Of a DNA stretch of 64,000 nucleotides, positions 34,275 through 48,680 are shown in pieces (positions within the stretch are counted from its first letter, which is position 1; each line of letters starts with the position of its first letter). A program made the translations under genes and the position numbers. The DNA comes from Seriola aureovittata. Its lineage: Eukaryota; Chordata; Actinopteri; Carangiformes; Carangidae. The stretch is from NCBI RefSeq assembly GCF_021018895.1, contig NC_079375.1, forward strand, positions 5,424,560 through 5,488,559, given 5' to 3'. The notes under the pieces are model-generated. The model was given only the letters and a program-made list of their open reading frames with translations, was not told the DNA's origin and did not search any database.

Positions 34275-36534
34275 AAAACACACCCGTCACTTCCCTGAAC
34301 ATGTCTAACAATATTCTCTTGTTTTATCTCTGGAAACCTCTTGTTCTACTTGAGCTTGTAACCTCACAGACTGGAGCTCATATGTCACTGTCATACATTA
34401 TGTTCTGTCATGAGACCTCCCCCTGCACCTTTGAGGTTGTTTGATCTGGGTTTTTAAATAAGTGCACACTGTAGCTTCACTGAAAACGATATGAGGTTTA
34501 AATAAAAAAAAAAAAAAAAAAGGTAAACCAAGGCAACATATGGTTATCTAAAGGATGCGGATAATTTTTAATGGTCCATTCTTTGCGAGACCGCCACTCA
34601 CTGCAGCCTCTTGCACCTGTCCATAGTCAACTAAGATGCTCACAATAATTAAAGGTTGTAACACAGCTGTCTTTGGAAATACTGCATGCAATATTGTGTC
34701 CGAGATGAGCTGTGTTGAGAGAAAATAGCTTTGTGCTGTATGGAAAGAGTCCCCACCTCTCAACCTCTGAAGATGAATTCAGTGTTTGAAGCTGAGGGAT
34801 GTTTGCCAGCTCCTACCCCTAACACTTAATATATTATTTTGGGTGGAAGGTGATGATAGTATATATTGAAAAATGTATTTCACATTCTGAGAGTGTGTAG
34901 GTGGAGAGGATGGAGAGAAGGTGATTGGAAAGGTCTCTGTTGAGTCAGCGCTTCTTTATTTTCCTGGACAGCAGCAGGGGGTTTATAATGGAACCTCAAT
35001 TTCTCTACCCATTCTTCCTTTTCTACCACTTTCACTATTTTCATCCATCATTTTATTAGCCACCCCCGAGAAAGTTGCTTCAACACTCACATTTCTCTCT
35101 TATATAACAGTTGTAGTTCCACGGGAGTTAGAAACTTTGAAGGTGTGTCCTTGCTATCAATAGATGTCTGGATGTCAACTGGGTAACTAGCAGTCAAAAT
35201 AATGCGTGATACATGGTTCAAAATGTTTATTTGATTATTCAGGTTGTGGTTCATTCATTTTAGCCATGATAGTGGTATGACTCCATGGATGGCAGTGTGA
35301 ACTGGTCCACCACTATGGTCCAGATTAAAACATCTGCTGGTTGGATTGACATGGTCCAGGTGTTCGGAGTAGCATCTATTTTTATCATTTGTCACAATGA
35401 TCATTTGGTAAACAAGACAGTGTGTTTGTGTGTGTGGTTAGATGATATTGCATTGTGTCCATTAGAACTATATGCTAACCAAATACACATAACTGTTATA
35501 AAACGGGTTTTATAACACTGAATATGATGCACTGTTGCTCCTGTATATAGAATTTGAAAGTGCACACTAAATTTACAGCTACCAAGACTAATTCTCATTC
35601 TTTTTCCAACACTCACCATCTTTGAGTCAATAAGAAAACACATGACCAAATGAAGAAAACAATTAATCTAACTCAACAGTCAGTCCAAAATGAAGAGGTA
35701 TTAAACAAATCCTGAGCAATCAATTTGTCTGAATCATTTGTGAAAGTTTGAAGTAATGAACGTAATGATTTTATTCTTTCTGGCGGAGAGTGAGAAAAAC
35801 ATTTCCATCTGAAGACTGCTTAACCAAGCTTTCATTAACTTTCACTTAACCCAACAAGTCAATTAAGAACAAGTCCTTGTTTACAGTCTTTTCTTGTTTA
35901 AGCAGGCACTTGAGGGGTGTTGAAGGAAAAGGGAGGAAATAGAGTTCTGGAGTGCTCGCCTTGAGATAAGATTATATAAGATTAGAAGATTAAAAGGATT
36001 AGGTTTAGAAAAGATTTTTAAAAAGTGAGATGTGCTTTTGAATTATTTAAGAATAATCACAAACACAGAATCCAAAAAAACAAATCTCACTTTGGCTCAG
36101 TTAAAGCGGATTTAAGTTCTTCAGTGATAAAATTATAAGAAGTTGACTTGAGAATGCTCTATATTCTGTACATGTTTCTGAGATAATGACTGACAAAATT
36201 AATCAAAATATAATAAAAATGGCACAGTGTGAAATTAGAAACTCATTCACTGGCTGTGTTTATCTCTTTTGGCCCTGCTGCCCGGCAGTGGAGCAGAGAG
36301 CATATAAGGGCTCACATGTGAAGCCAGCCAATGACCAACACACTTCACATTAAAAAACACAACTTGAAGTTGCAAGTTTGATTCCCTCATACTGATTAAC
36401 AGCCACATTAATCTAATAAGAAATACAATAAGTTCTTAGTTGTGTCAGGTGAGCTGTATCATGACTGACGGTATTAGTTTTAACAAGAAATCCCCTAATT
36501 ATACTTAAATACATATACAACAAACAGGCCTCAC
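34217..36534 (-). other. cntnap5: cntnap5 intron 13
   Basis: Begins beside exon 14 with a (CA)25 microsatellite and has an A18 run at 34504-34521. Otherwise AT-rich with no recognised gene. Confidence 0.75.
34222..34271 (+). repeat. (AC)25 microsatellite at the exon 14 acceptor
   Basis: Fifty bases of perfect AC repeat on plus. In the cntnap5 transcript it is (UG)25, ending five bases before the exon 14 boundary. Confidence 0.97.
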
Positions 36535-36735
36535 CTGGGGTGTTGAGGAGGCGGGACTTCCTGCAGTGGTAGGACAGCTCCTGTTCGCAGTGCTGTGATT
36601 GGCTGGTAATGGCCAACAGCTGTTCCTCTTGAGACGAGTAGTCAAAATGAACTATATGCTGGCTCACACCTGGAGAGGGTCGGACTCTGGTCAGCTCTGT
36701 GTTGTTGTGCTGCATCACCATCCATGTGTTCTCCT
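36535..36735 (-). CDS. cntnap5: cntnap5 exon 13: fibrinogen-C-like region, second part
   Basis: 201 nt encoding EENTWMVMQHNNTELTRVRP, then SQHIVHFDYSSQEEQLLAI and CEQELSYHCRKSRLLNTP. QHNNTELTRVR and HCRKSRLLNTP are close to CNTNAP5 as I remember it. One sequon (NNT). The acceptor TCCCTCCAG and donor GTGAGG are good. Phase 1 at both ends. Confidence 0.96.
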
Positions 36736-39837
<3,102 letters not shown>

Positions 39838-42180
39838 TCAGTTTACAAAGCGTTTCAACTTTTGTTCTGCTGTTGCTCCAGATCATACTTTTTTTTTTTC
39901 TCCACCACCTGATTCACTTCATGAGTCCACAGGATAAAAAACACTGACAGAAACCAAACTATGCCACACACTCCACCTGCAGATTAATGAACAGTCCAGT
40001 CCAGATCATATACAGTGTCCTGGGAAGTACTACTGCATATATGAAGAAAAAGTTGTATAAAGCTTTTGTGGGGCCCCAGGGAGCTGTGTGAAATCAGATA
40101 GATCTGCTGCATCAATTTTGATCATTTTTTTTTTTTTTCTGTCACTCGTGTGTCAGATAATGAGATGGGAGACTGATGCTGAATGGGTAGAGTACTCTTT
40201 TAAGGTAATAACTCTGTTAAAATATTAACATGTCTCTGGCATTATGTTTGTCTTAGTGTGGTTATAATGAAAGTGTTAGTGAGCATTCAATAGCACCGAA
40301 TGCCCTTTGACTTTGGGGTTACAGATCTCTTTCTAACCATCATCAGCCAAAACTGCTTCATCTTTACAGAAATACAGATGACTGAGTGGAAACATGCTTT
40401 CAAACTCCCACTTCCTTTCAGAGAGAGAAAACTACTTCATTAAATTTAACAGCCCTCTTATGAAATGCAGCTTTCCATTTTAAGGAAGAAAAAACCTTTT
40501 AGCCAAAGCTCTTCAAGGTTATTTATTTGATGGTTAAATATACTGCTAAATAGCAGAGCAGGATCTCAAATAGAACATCTTTCATTTTAAATATTGGTTT
40601 CTGTATTTAGGTGAAGCTGTGAGAGGGTGTTGCTCTGGAATAATAAAAAAACATTTTCTAATGTTAAATCGAAAGATGACATCTGAAGAATATTCATTTG
40701 AAACACCTTTCACCCTTCCTCAGAGAGATGAAAAGAATAACTTCATTACTTCACACATTTCATTTTCTTTCATTTTACATAAAAGGAAAAGTTTTACTCT
40801 GAATAGAGACTATCTTTTCACTTCTTCTCAGCAGCAGATTGTTTGAAGAAGTTCTTTAAATGAATCCAGCTCCCAGGAGAATTCACTGAGGCCCTGTGTG
40901 TTATTTATAGATAAATATCATACTGCTGTAGCCATCACGACATCAGTCCTGTGTAGGAGGGAGGGAGAGAGACGGAGGGAACGGAGAGAGGGGGGTAGGG
41001 CTTATGAAAACACATGAAACATTATTACCAGCCTCAACAGTGAGTGAGTGTGTGTGTACGAACATTCATTTATCTGTTCCGGCATGCGCACACATTTTTC
41101 AGTGAGCTGTCAGACACATGGTGTGACTGTGACTCCAGTCCCCTGAGGACCACTTTAGGTAATTCATGGAAGCCAATGATCAGGTAATTTTTTCCTTTCA
41201 ATTAAAACAAAGCAGTTTATTATTAGAAAGAAAGCATGTGTGCAAGGAAGGTAGAAAATCTTGACACTTTTGCAGTCAGCAGTGGAAGAATATGCCAACT
41301 GCATACAAACTATTTACATTAATACATTTTTCCACAATAAAAAGCTCAATAAAGGCCAGAAAGAATGAGACCGCGTGAGATGGAACTGTGCAGCTTTAGA
41401 CTTTAGGTAACTGCAGGAAACAACTGGAAAACATCACGTTAAGGGTAAGGGACATGAATGCGGACAGAGGTAGCAGTTCCTGAAGCTTGGAAAACAACAA
41501 CAAAACATTTTGCAGAAAGATAATGAAGGGCAGGAAACTGTGGTCTGGACTCATGCTCCGTTCAGCTGTTTCTTCTTCTTGTTTTAGCTGCAACTTTTCA
41601 GCTGTAGGGAGCAGGAACATTTATATAAACCCTTAATTAAAAAAGACTGCTACAAAGGTGGGTCATATTAGATGTCACTTACCACTCTGTTTACTCTCTG
41701 TACACTATATGTAGTACAGTATGTCAGTCAACAAAGACTAAATTTAAGTGCATTGTTAGGTTAGGGTGTATGTGACAGTGTATTGTATTATATCATACCT
41801 GTAATGTTACTTATTTTCCATGTTCTATTAGTTCATTAGTCTGATAGTGAAATAGCTTTCAAATCTTCCAATAAATTCGTTCCATACATCCATCCACATC
41901 CATTCATTCATACAATGTTGTTGTAAAACCAAAAGTATGATCACTTGAGGTGAGTGAGAAAACATGTTTAAACGACGCTTTAAAACAACACAGCTCAGCC
42001 TCTGATCTACTCTGTATCTGGTAAGACGTACAGAAAGACGTCATGTGACCTGATTCTGCTGAGAGAAAGACAGGTAGAGGACGGACGACAGGAGATGATG
42101 AGTAACAGTGTTTTCATCCACACTGGTTGCTTTCCATCTGCTTCAGGACCGGCTGGCACCTCCAGGAGGTTTGACACAAA

Positions 42181-42221
42181 CACACACGCACGCACGCACA
42201 CACATACGCACACACACACTT
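42181..42221 (+). repeat. imperfect (CA)n microsatellite
   Basis: CA repeat interrupted by CG and TACG units. Shadow ORFs on both strands are repeat artefacts. Confidence 0.8.
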
Positions 42222-43160
42222 TTATGTCATCTGTGTTTACAAAGCTTGTCAGCATGTGTATGTTGTACTTCTATCTGTCTTTATGTTCACAACTGTATGT
42301 TTCAACCAGTGTATTTACTTAGGTGAACGTATGTGACAGTGTGTGAGTGTGTGTTTGCTCAAACCCAGGCGGGAATATTGAGTAGAAAACAGATGACTGT
42401 ACAGAATCTGCAGCCTCCCTTTTATTTAGATAAAAGCCCTGAGTCAGCAGCCTGTCAGCCTGCTACAGGCTGATGTTAACCTCCGTTTATCTCTATACTG
42501 CTTTAATCTAAGCGTAAACTGGAGCCTTGCAGATAAAACACTTCACTTGATATTTTATTTTATATATTTAGTGCTTGTGTATGTGTGAGTCAGTTATAGG
42601 CAGGATTTCAAGAATGTGAGTGTTGATGTAATCGAATTCAGTGTGTCAGTAGTGTTATACACAGTAATATGGTCTTTGGTCAGACTGACTGCTGATGAGC
42701 TTCAGATTCAGTTCTGTCTAAATGAGTAGTGTATAATACTGACAAGGGCAATGAAACACACTCTGCATAAGTACATAGAAACAAACAAGCATCGACATAC
42801 TCATTGCAAATACATTTGTATATACTCAAGCTGTGTGTTCATACCTCTGTAGAAGTAAACAACAGGAAGAGTGATACAGCAAGAGACTGAAGGGAAGCAA
42901 CAATCACAGAGGAGAAGCTTCATCCTGATCTTTGCTACACATGGAGGTACTAACATACTAACTAATGTAATTTCAAGGCAAGTTCTTATGTAGGAAATAT
43001 CTTAGAGCCACATTTTAGGTCAGTAATTGTCACTTCAGGTATCACTGTATCACATCACATCAAAGCTCTTGTGGGTTTAAACCCCAATAAATCTGCAAAA
43101 TTTTCTCTCTAATCGCCATGGATTGATTTATTGTACTGTATAAATCAATCATCAGCCAGC

Positions 43161-43243
43161 ACCAGGATGGCCGAGAGGTTAAGGCGTTGGACTTAAGATC
43201 CAATGGGCGAATGCCCTCGTGGGTTCGATCCCCACTCCTGGTA
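43161..43243 (+). tRNA. tRNA-Leu(TAA), intact
   Basis: 83 nt class II tRNA. The acceptor arms ACCAGGA and TCCTGGT pair fully, with discriminator A. Anticodon stem TTGGA/TCCAA encloses loop CTTAAGA, giving anticodon TAA. The variable arm GGGC-GAAT-GCCC pairs perfectly. T stem GTGGG/CCCAC encloses TTCGATC. A box TGGCCGAGAGG and B box GGTTCGATCC are canonical. The first T run (T5) follows about 20 nt downstream. It reads UUA (Leu) codons. It lies in cntnap5 intron 10, antisense to the host. Appears functional. Confidence 0.95.
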
Positions 43244-43638
43244 TTGTGTTTCCTTTCACAGGCAGTTTTTAAGTGGACAAAGTAAGATAATTATGTGTCT
43301 TTGCACATCAACGGAGTGCATCATCCTCTTAGTGTATTTGCACTTACAAATTGACCTTGTGTGTTCAGATTTTTGAACATGAAACTTTTACCAGGCCTTT
43401 AATGCAATGATTAATAGAGGCATTTGGATTCCAATCAAATCAACATGCTGTTTACACACCCCTTTGTACAGTTTGATTTCAACACACTTGATTAGCTTGT
43501 TTGACAGATAACAGCAGGATATTTTAATCTTCACATTGTTGTTCCTTTGCAATTAAAACAACAACAATTGGATTCAAATTTAGTCCTTCGTCTAAGATTC
43601 ATATGAACCAAAAGTGTCTCAATCACCAAAATGCAAGA

Positions 43639-43721
43639 ATCAGAATGGCTGAGTGGTTAAGCTGCTGGACTTAACATCCAATAGTGAAATACCCACGTGA
43701 GTTCAAACCCCACATATGGTT
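43639..43721 (+). pseudogene. tRNA-Leu(TAA) pseudogene
   Basis: Colinear with the gene at 43161 and keeps the A box (TGGCTGAGTGG) and loop CTTAACA with anticodon TAA. The acceptor stem has at least two mismatches plus a G-T pair, the anticodon stem one (C-A), and the B box is altered (AGTTCAAACC). Probably not a working tRNA. Confidence 0.85.
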
Positions 43722-44316
43722 CTCTGCTTGGACCATTATATCACCACAGAAGAGGGGTTGTTTGGAAACCTTTTGGCTTCAATTGTGCAGAATGTACTGT
43801 TCAGAGCATACAGTACTTTTTCTTGTCTTCAAGTGCACAAACAACAAAGCCACATGTATTCATCCAAGAGATCGCATGTTTGTAATTAATACAAAGTTTT
43901 GCATTCAAGAACACGTCGGCTACATGAACAACAAGTCCTGAAGGGGAGTAAAACAGCAATTTGTCAAGTGGGGTTGACATGATGGTGAAAACCTGCACAG
44001 AAGAACACAGCTTCATGCTGCTGTTGCTGCTTCACTGCAACTAAAAGTTCTTGATAAGACAGAGTGAGCCTGCTGGTATTATTTGAGACATAAAGTCTGG
44101 TCTTTTGTATTTAGAGATGAAACACTTTGCAAGCCCAACCACCAACCCTTCCTCTGCCCCCTAAAGCTTTTCACAGCAGTGTAACAACATCAAACTCCTG
44201 CTATCTCTTGTGGTTGTGTTAATGATGATCACAAGTGCTAGAGGTAGCTTGCCAGGAAAATGTGGATGTGGGTTGTAAGTAGTGGAATAAAGGACCAATG
44301 CTGTACAACATATGTC

Positions 44317-44399
44317 ACCAGGATGGCCGAGTGGTTAAGGCGTTGCACTCAAGATGCAATGGACATAAGTCCTCGTGGGTTCAAATCCCACTCCTGGTA
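44317..44399 (+). tRNA. tRNA-Leu(CAA), intact, intronless
   Basis: 83 nt class II tRNA. Acceptor ACCAGGA/TCCTGGT pairs fully; anticodon stem TTGCA/TGCAA pairs fully around loop CTCAAGA, giving anticodon CAA (reads UUG Leu). Variable arm GGAC-ATAA-GTCC and T arm GTGGG-TTCAAAT-CCCAC are perfect, and both A and B boxes are good. The body matches the nearby Leu(TAA) gene rather than the intron-containing Leu(CAA) genes typical of vertebrates. No T4 terminator lies within about 30 nt downstream. Antisense in cntnap5 intron 10. Confidence 0.9.
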
Positions 44400-44888
44400 T
44401 TCACCAAAAGTTAAAGAAAATCTCTACTATAACTAGGTAAGAGATGGAAAACACAGCTGTTTGATCAGATATACACCCTGTACATCTAAACAAAATCAGC
44501 TTTGCCAATCTACTGATATAGCCTCAGTGACAGCAGTTGATGTTTACATCTCTATGAAAGCTTTGACTGGGTAACTCGCACCTTTCCTATGAGCCAATTA
44601 GAATCTACTAAACTACTATGATAAACAAACTGGGGTTCTTGGGTTTAGATGAGCCTTCAGGCAAGGAAAAGAAAATAAGGGTTTTACTTCAGAGGTTTCT
44701 GCCTGCCCACACAGAGCAAAAAAGTTGTTCAGGAAATAATGTTGACTTTCTGACCAAGTAACTACAATGTGAATGCAGACTAGACCTGAGGTAAATTAGA
44801 TCTGACTGTAAGAATGATGGGTCAAATCTATTAAATGCATGGCTGCTTCTACATTGTACTCCTTGCATGGGGTTATACTGCTATTAAG

Positions 44889-44926
44889 CCCGCGCACACA
44901 CACAGACACACACACACAAACACAGA
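44889..44926 (+). repeat. imperfect (CA)n microsatellite
   Basis: ACACA units with single interruptions (ACAG, AAAC). Confidence 0.75.
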
Positions 44927-45679
44927 TTTAACAGCTGAGGAAAGAGAAGCATATGGAAGCTAAGTCTACAACTCCAGTTTCCTTTAAACTTTACATCCCA
45001 TGGACCCTCGGTTTAATCAACAGAGTAACGGTGAGGGAAACCGCAACAAAAGCTGTGGTTTTTCTCTTGTTCTGTTCCTGTGAGTAGACTCTGCTGAATA
45101 CTAATCTGATAAAAGTTGAAACAGGAAGATATTTAATTAAACCCACCGGAGCAAATTCTCCCTCTGTGAGGAGGCTGGTGCGCGTAGCTGTGTTCATATA
45201 TGTATGTATATGAATGTGTGCTTGCTGGTTGTTGCCTACAGGAGGTTTCATACAGTAATTGTTGCAATTGTTCCTTTAATTGTGCTGTGTTTTTAGTGAC
45301 GTCATTTTCTCAAGCAAAGGTCCAGAATATTGGTTAAACATTGGTAAAAAATTTACAAAATTAGTAAAAAGTGTCTCCATTTCTCTTCTTTATGGTTAAG
45401 TCTCATTTCACATCTTAACAAATGAACAGCTTTAACATCTCCTTTTCTCTCTCTTTCCCCACTTATTTTTTCCAACGTCGTCTCTGCCCTGTGTGTGTCT
45501 CTCACTGTCTGACTAGAGTTGCAATGATTGGCTGAGTAACATCATGTGACCAGTGCTATAAAGGCTAAAAAAGCTGCAACGGTTATAAATACAAACACTT
45601 ATAATAATTCTAATAAATATAATAATTCTCAATAATTTATAGGATAGTGTGGCATCCGAGTCTGGATCTGGACTGCGGT

Positions 45680-46000
45680 CCACCTGTCAGTGACTTCTGG
45701 TATAGACATTCATGGTCCCTAGAGGATGAATCTTACTCCTTGTTGGCTTTTCCTCTGCTGCCACGATGTGGTTGACAATTGTTGTTTGAGGCGGAATATC
45801 TGATCAACTACTGGATGGATTTCTATGACATTTGGTTTAGACATTCATTTTCCCCCGGGACGACTTTTCATCTTGTGCCAACGCAGACCAAAGTGTCAAT
45901 GCTCTGGTTTATGACATAATACCTGCTAAATATCATCACATGGGCAAAGTGCAGCTTCACAGAGCTGCTAGCATGGCTGTAGACTCTTAGTCTTGTTAGA
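45680..46000 (+). repeat. degenerate dispersed teleost repeat, shared with 20740-21190
   Basis: Contains AGACATTCATGGTCCCTAGA, GGATGAATCTTACTCC, TGGATGGATTTCTATGACAT and GCTAGCATGGCTGTAGACTC. The same order of blocks occurs on minus at 20740-21190. Confidence 0.6.
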
Positions 46001-46189
46001 TCATGTTTTACAGATCTCTCTCGTATTACATTTGCATTGTAAAGCACTTAGTAACCTTAAGTGAGTAAGTAAGTGACATATAACTAAAGTTTATCATCAC
46101 TATTATTATACTCAAGAAAACTGAAAGGTAATATTGAAAGGTAGGTGGTCTTTTAATGCCTGCACACCTTTTATTGGACATACAGTGTA

Positions 46190-46208
46190 TCTCTCTCTCT
46201 CTCTCTCT
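46190..46208 (+). repeat. (TC)n microsatellite
   Basis: Nine to ten TC units following GTGTATC. Confidence 0.85.
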
Positions 46209-46583
46209 GTGGTGTACTTCAGTGTAGATGTGGGTGGGGATGGGGAATCATTATGTCGGCACTAGATAGCACAGTAGAGAGATGACAGGGGATGAGGGAG
46301 GAAAGAGAGAGAAATGGGGGATCACATTCAAAATGCAGCGGTCCACAGCTGAACACCCACCAGCTACATCATCGGCACCTCCAACCCTCGGCCATTAGGA
46401 TGCCATCAAACAGAAAACTGAAAGCCTTTGGTAGATGCCAAAGCAACCTACATAGCATCAGTATAAAATGGCTCCAGCAGGAATAAAAGCAGAATAAAAT
46501 CTCCTCACATCAACAGAGAGTGGAATACTATAAATAAATTAGATTAAATAATAAATTTGAAGATTTCTGCTTTAAAAATGGCA

Positions 46584-46761
46584 ATGATTGGGGCGTCGAG
46601 TGGCCCAGTGGGTTGAGCAGGCGCCTAGGCTACAGTCGGCCCTGGTTCGAATCCCGCATCGGACGGCCCTTTACTGCATGTCATTCCCCCCTCTCTCTGC
46701 CTCCCCATTTCCTGTCTCTCTCTACTGTGCTATCCATAAAAAGCCCCCCCAAAAAATATAC
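46584..46761 (+). mobile_element. tRNA-derived SINE with 11-bp target duplication
   Basis: The tRNA-like head GGGGCGTCGAGTGGCCCAGT has an A-box region, followed by a good B box (GGTTCGAATCC). The body TGCATGTCATTCCCCCCTCT and CCATTTCCTGTCTCTCTC is familiar from percomorph SINEs, and the tail is A-rich. An exact 11-bp duplication (TAAAAATGGCA) flanks it at 46573-46583 and 46762-46772, which proves insertion by target-primed retrotransposition and indicates it is not very old. Confidence 0.92.
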
Positions 46762-46995
46762 TAAAAATGGCATTTTGCATGGTGCAAACTGATACACACA
46801 TGAAAATAACACATTGCGTTCTAGTGAGAAACAGATGAGAGAAATATAAGAAGAAACATTGATTTGTCAGATATGAGGGAGATCATAAAACAAACAGGGC
46901 TGTCAGTGGTTATTTCACACCTCAGGTCTCCACTGAACAATAATTCTCCATTCCTTAATGGAAATACTGTGAGTGTGTGTGCATGCTGTTGATTC

Positions 46996-46998
<3 letters not shown>

Positions 46999-47036
<38 letters not shown>
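46999..47036 (+). repeat. (TG)n microsatellite
   Basis: About nineteen TG units. Confidence 0.92.
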
Positions 47037-47037
<1 letters not shown>

Positions 47038-47553
47038 TGTTTGTGTCTTTCCTGGATCCAACTCTCCGCACCACTTCCCCTCACAAATAAATTAGTCTGC
47101 CAAAAAAATAGAAGAATTACATTTCACTTCCACAAAAGTTGTGTCTCATATAAAGTTGAGTGACAAAATAATCAAGGCAGCTCTGTAGAGAATAAAACTA
47201 ATGTAACAAACTTCTGACTGACAGAACATGACTCCAGATACTGAACTCTGTACTTTGTAGTGCTACAATTTAATCATGTGTTCTAATATTTCAAACATGG
47301 ACATATATCAAGAATATGTTATTCCTTTTGAACTCCTAAACTTTGGGCACTGTGTGTAAAAGGGGCTATATCTCCTACACAAGTCTATTATATTTGATGT
47401 AAACCTACTGAAATGAAAGCTTTGAGAGACTTTGCACTTTAATGTAGGATCCGTTATTTTATCTAAAATTGAACGTGCTGAAGCTCAGAGCCTGAAGAAC
47501 AAAACATGTTGCTCTGTGAGTCTTGCAGGTACTGAAAGTGAACAACTGGAGTA

Positions 47554-47637
47554 ACCAGGATGGCTGAGAGGTTAAGCTGTGGGGCTTAAACGTCCAACAG
47601 TTCTCTGCCCATGTGGGTTAAATCCCCACCCTCGGTA
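47554..47637 (+). pseudogene. tRNA-Leu pseudogene
   Basis: ACCAGGATGGCTGAGAGG, then TTAAGC and a GGTTAAATCC B-box remnant match the leucine genes at 43161 and 44317. The anticodon arm (GGGGCTTAAACGTCCAA) has an extra base and no regular stem, and the 3' acceptor strand is CTCGGTA instead of TCCTGGTA. Not expected to be functional. Confidence 0.85.
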
Positions 47638-48121
47638 GAATTGAACACAGCTTAGTAAAGTGTAGTGTATGTTTGCGTGCAGTGATCAGGATGGCTTGGA
47701 TAGTGTGATTAAGGCTGAATGTTTGACATTTCAAGCTCAGCCTCTTAGGTATTTAAGTTACTGGGCTTAAAATTGAACTATAATATGATCTCAACTGTGC
47801 TTCTTGTGCAGCACCGATGTTTTTAAAGGTCATGTGCTACCTTCATAGTAAAATTGGCCAAATTGTCACATTAAATTATAATTTAACACGTTGCTCATAC
47901 ACTTATAGTCTTGCATAGCCAGCGCTGGAGGAGAATAGTACCTTATAATACACAGTCGATGGCAGGCTTTTACCCACAGTCTACATCTGGTGACTCAGAC
48001 TAATACACTTACAATCCCACAGTTGTGTTCTGACGACCTTGATAAGCTTGTTGGGCTGTAAAGAACAGATGGTTTTATTACACTGCTGGATCTTAGCCAT
48101 TGAAAGTTAAGGAATGTGGAA

Positions 48122-48205
48122 AGCAGGATGGCTGAGTGGTTAAGGCGTTGCACTCCTAATGCAGTGGGCACAAAACCCTCGCGGGTTCAAAACCCACTGC
48201 TGGCA
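48122..48205 (+). pseudogene. tRNA-Leu-derived pseudogene with apparent CCT anticodon
   Basis: A class II body matching the neighbouring Leu genes, with A box TGGCTGAGTGG and near-complete B box GGTTCAAAACC. The anticodon stem TTGCA/TGCAG encloses CTCCTAA, so the anticodon would be CCT (an arginine anticodon). The acceptor arm has about three mismatches. Probably decayed; if transcribed and folded it would be a mismatched leucine-type tRNA. Confidence 0.8.
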
Positions 48206-48508
48206 GGAGAGTTATGATCACTGAACTGTCACTCCCACTCTGTTGGGAGGATAATTTAACCAGAAAAACAACATAAATCTGGACTGAACGCTCTAAGGTT
48301 TCCCACACCATAGTCCCTTAACACCAGGCTCCAAATATCAATAACAACTGAGGATTAATGAATAATGGGCACATTTTGTGGTTAGAATTATCTAAGGAGT
48401 ACCATGTTAAGTGTATCTGCCGAGAAGTCTCATTGTCTCGGTAATGGCAGAAAGGGTGAGATCATGGTTTAATTGTCGACCACTAAGATGGGTTTTGGTG
48501 GTTCTGAC

Positions 48509-48680
48509 CTGTCAATGATGCCACACATGTCAATCTGCAGCTGGCTGTAGTTTCCCAGCAGTCTTTGCTGCACCAGGATCAGGTCCACTGGCTGGTTGTC
48601 CACAGTGAGGAGACGCATGCAGCCCTGGAAGATATCGAAGGGGTTTCTACATTCCTGATTGTCGTCTTCAGTAGGACAAC
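48509..48680 (-). CDS. cntnap5: cntnap5 exon 10: end of laminin-G 2
   Basis: 172 nt encoding GCPTEDDNQECRNPFDIFQG, CMRLLTVDNQPVDLILVQQR and LLGNYSQLQIDMCGIIDR. FQGCMRL, DLILVQQ and IDMCGIIDRC are family signatures. Sequon NYS. The acceptor TTTCCTGTCCAG is good; the donor GTCAGA departs from consensus. Phase 1 in, phase 2 out. Confidence 0.96.

Noticed and set aside
47686..47790. A further tRNA-Leu-like fragment (ATCAGGATGGCTTGG and ACTGGGCTTAAAATTGAA)
   Set aside because: Too degraded; no B box and no foldable stems, so not listed as a gene or pseudogene.
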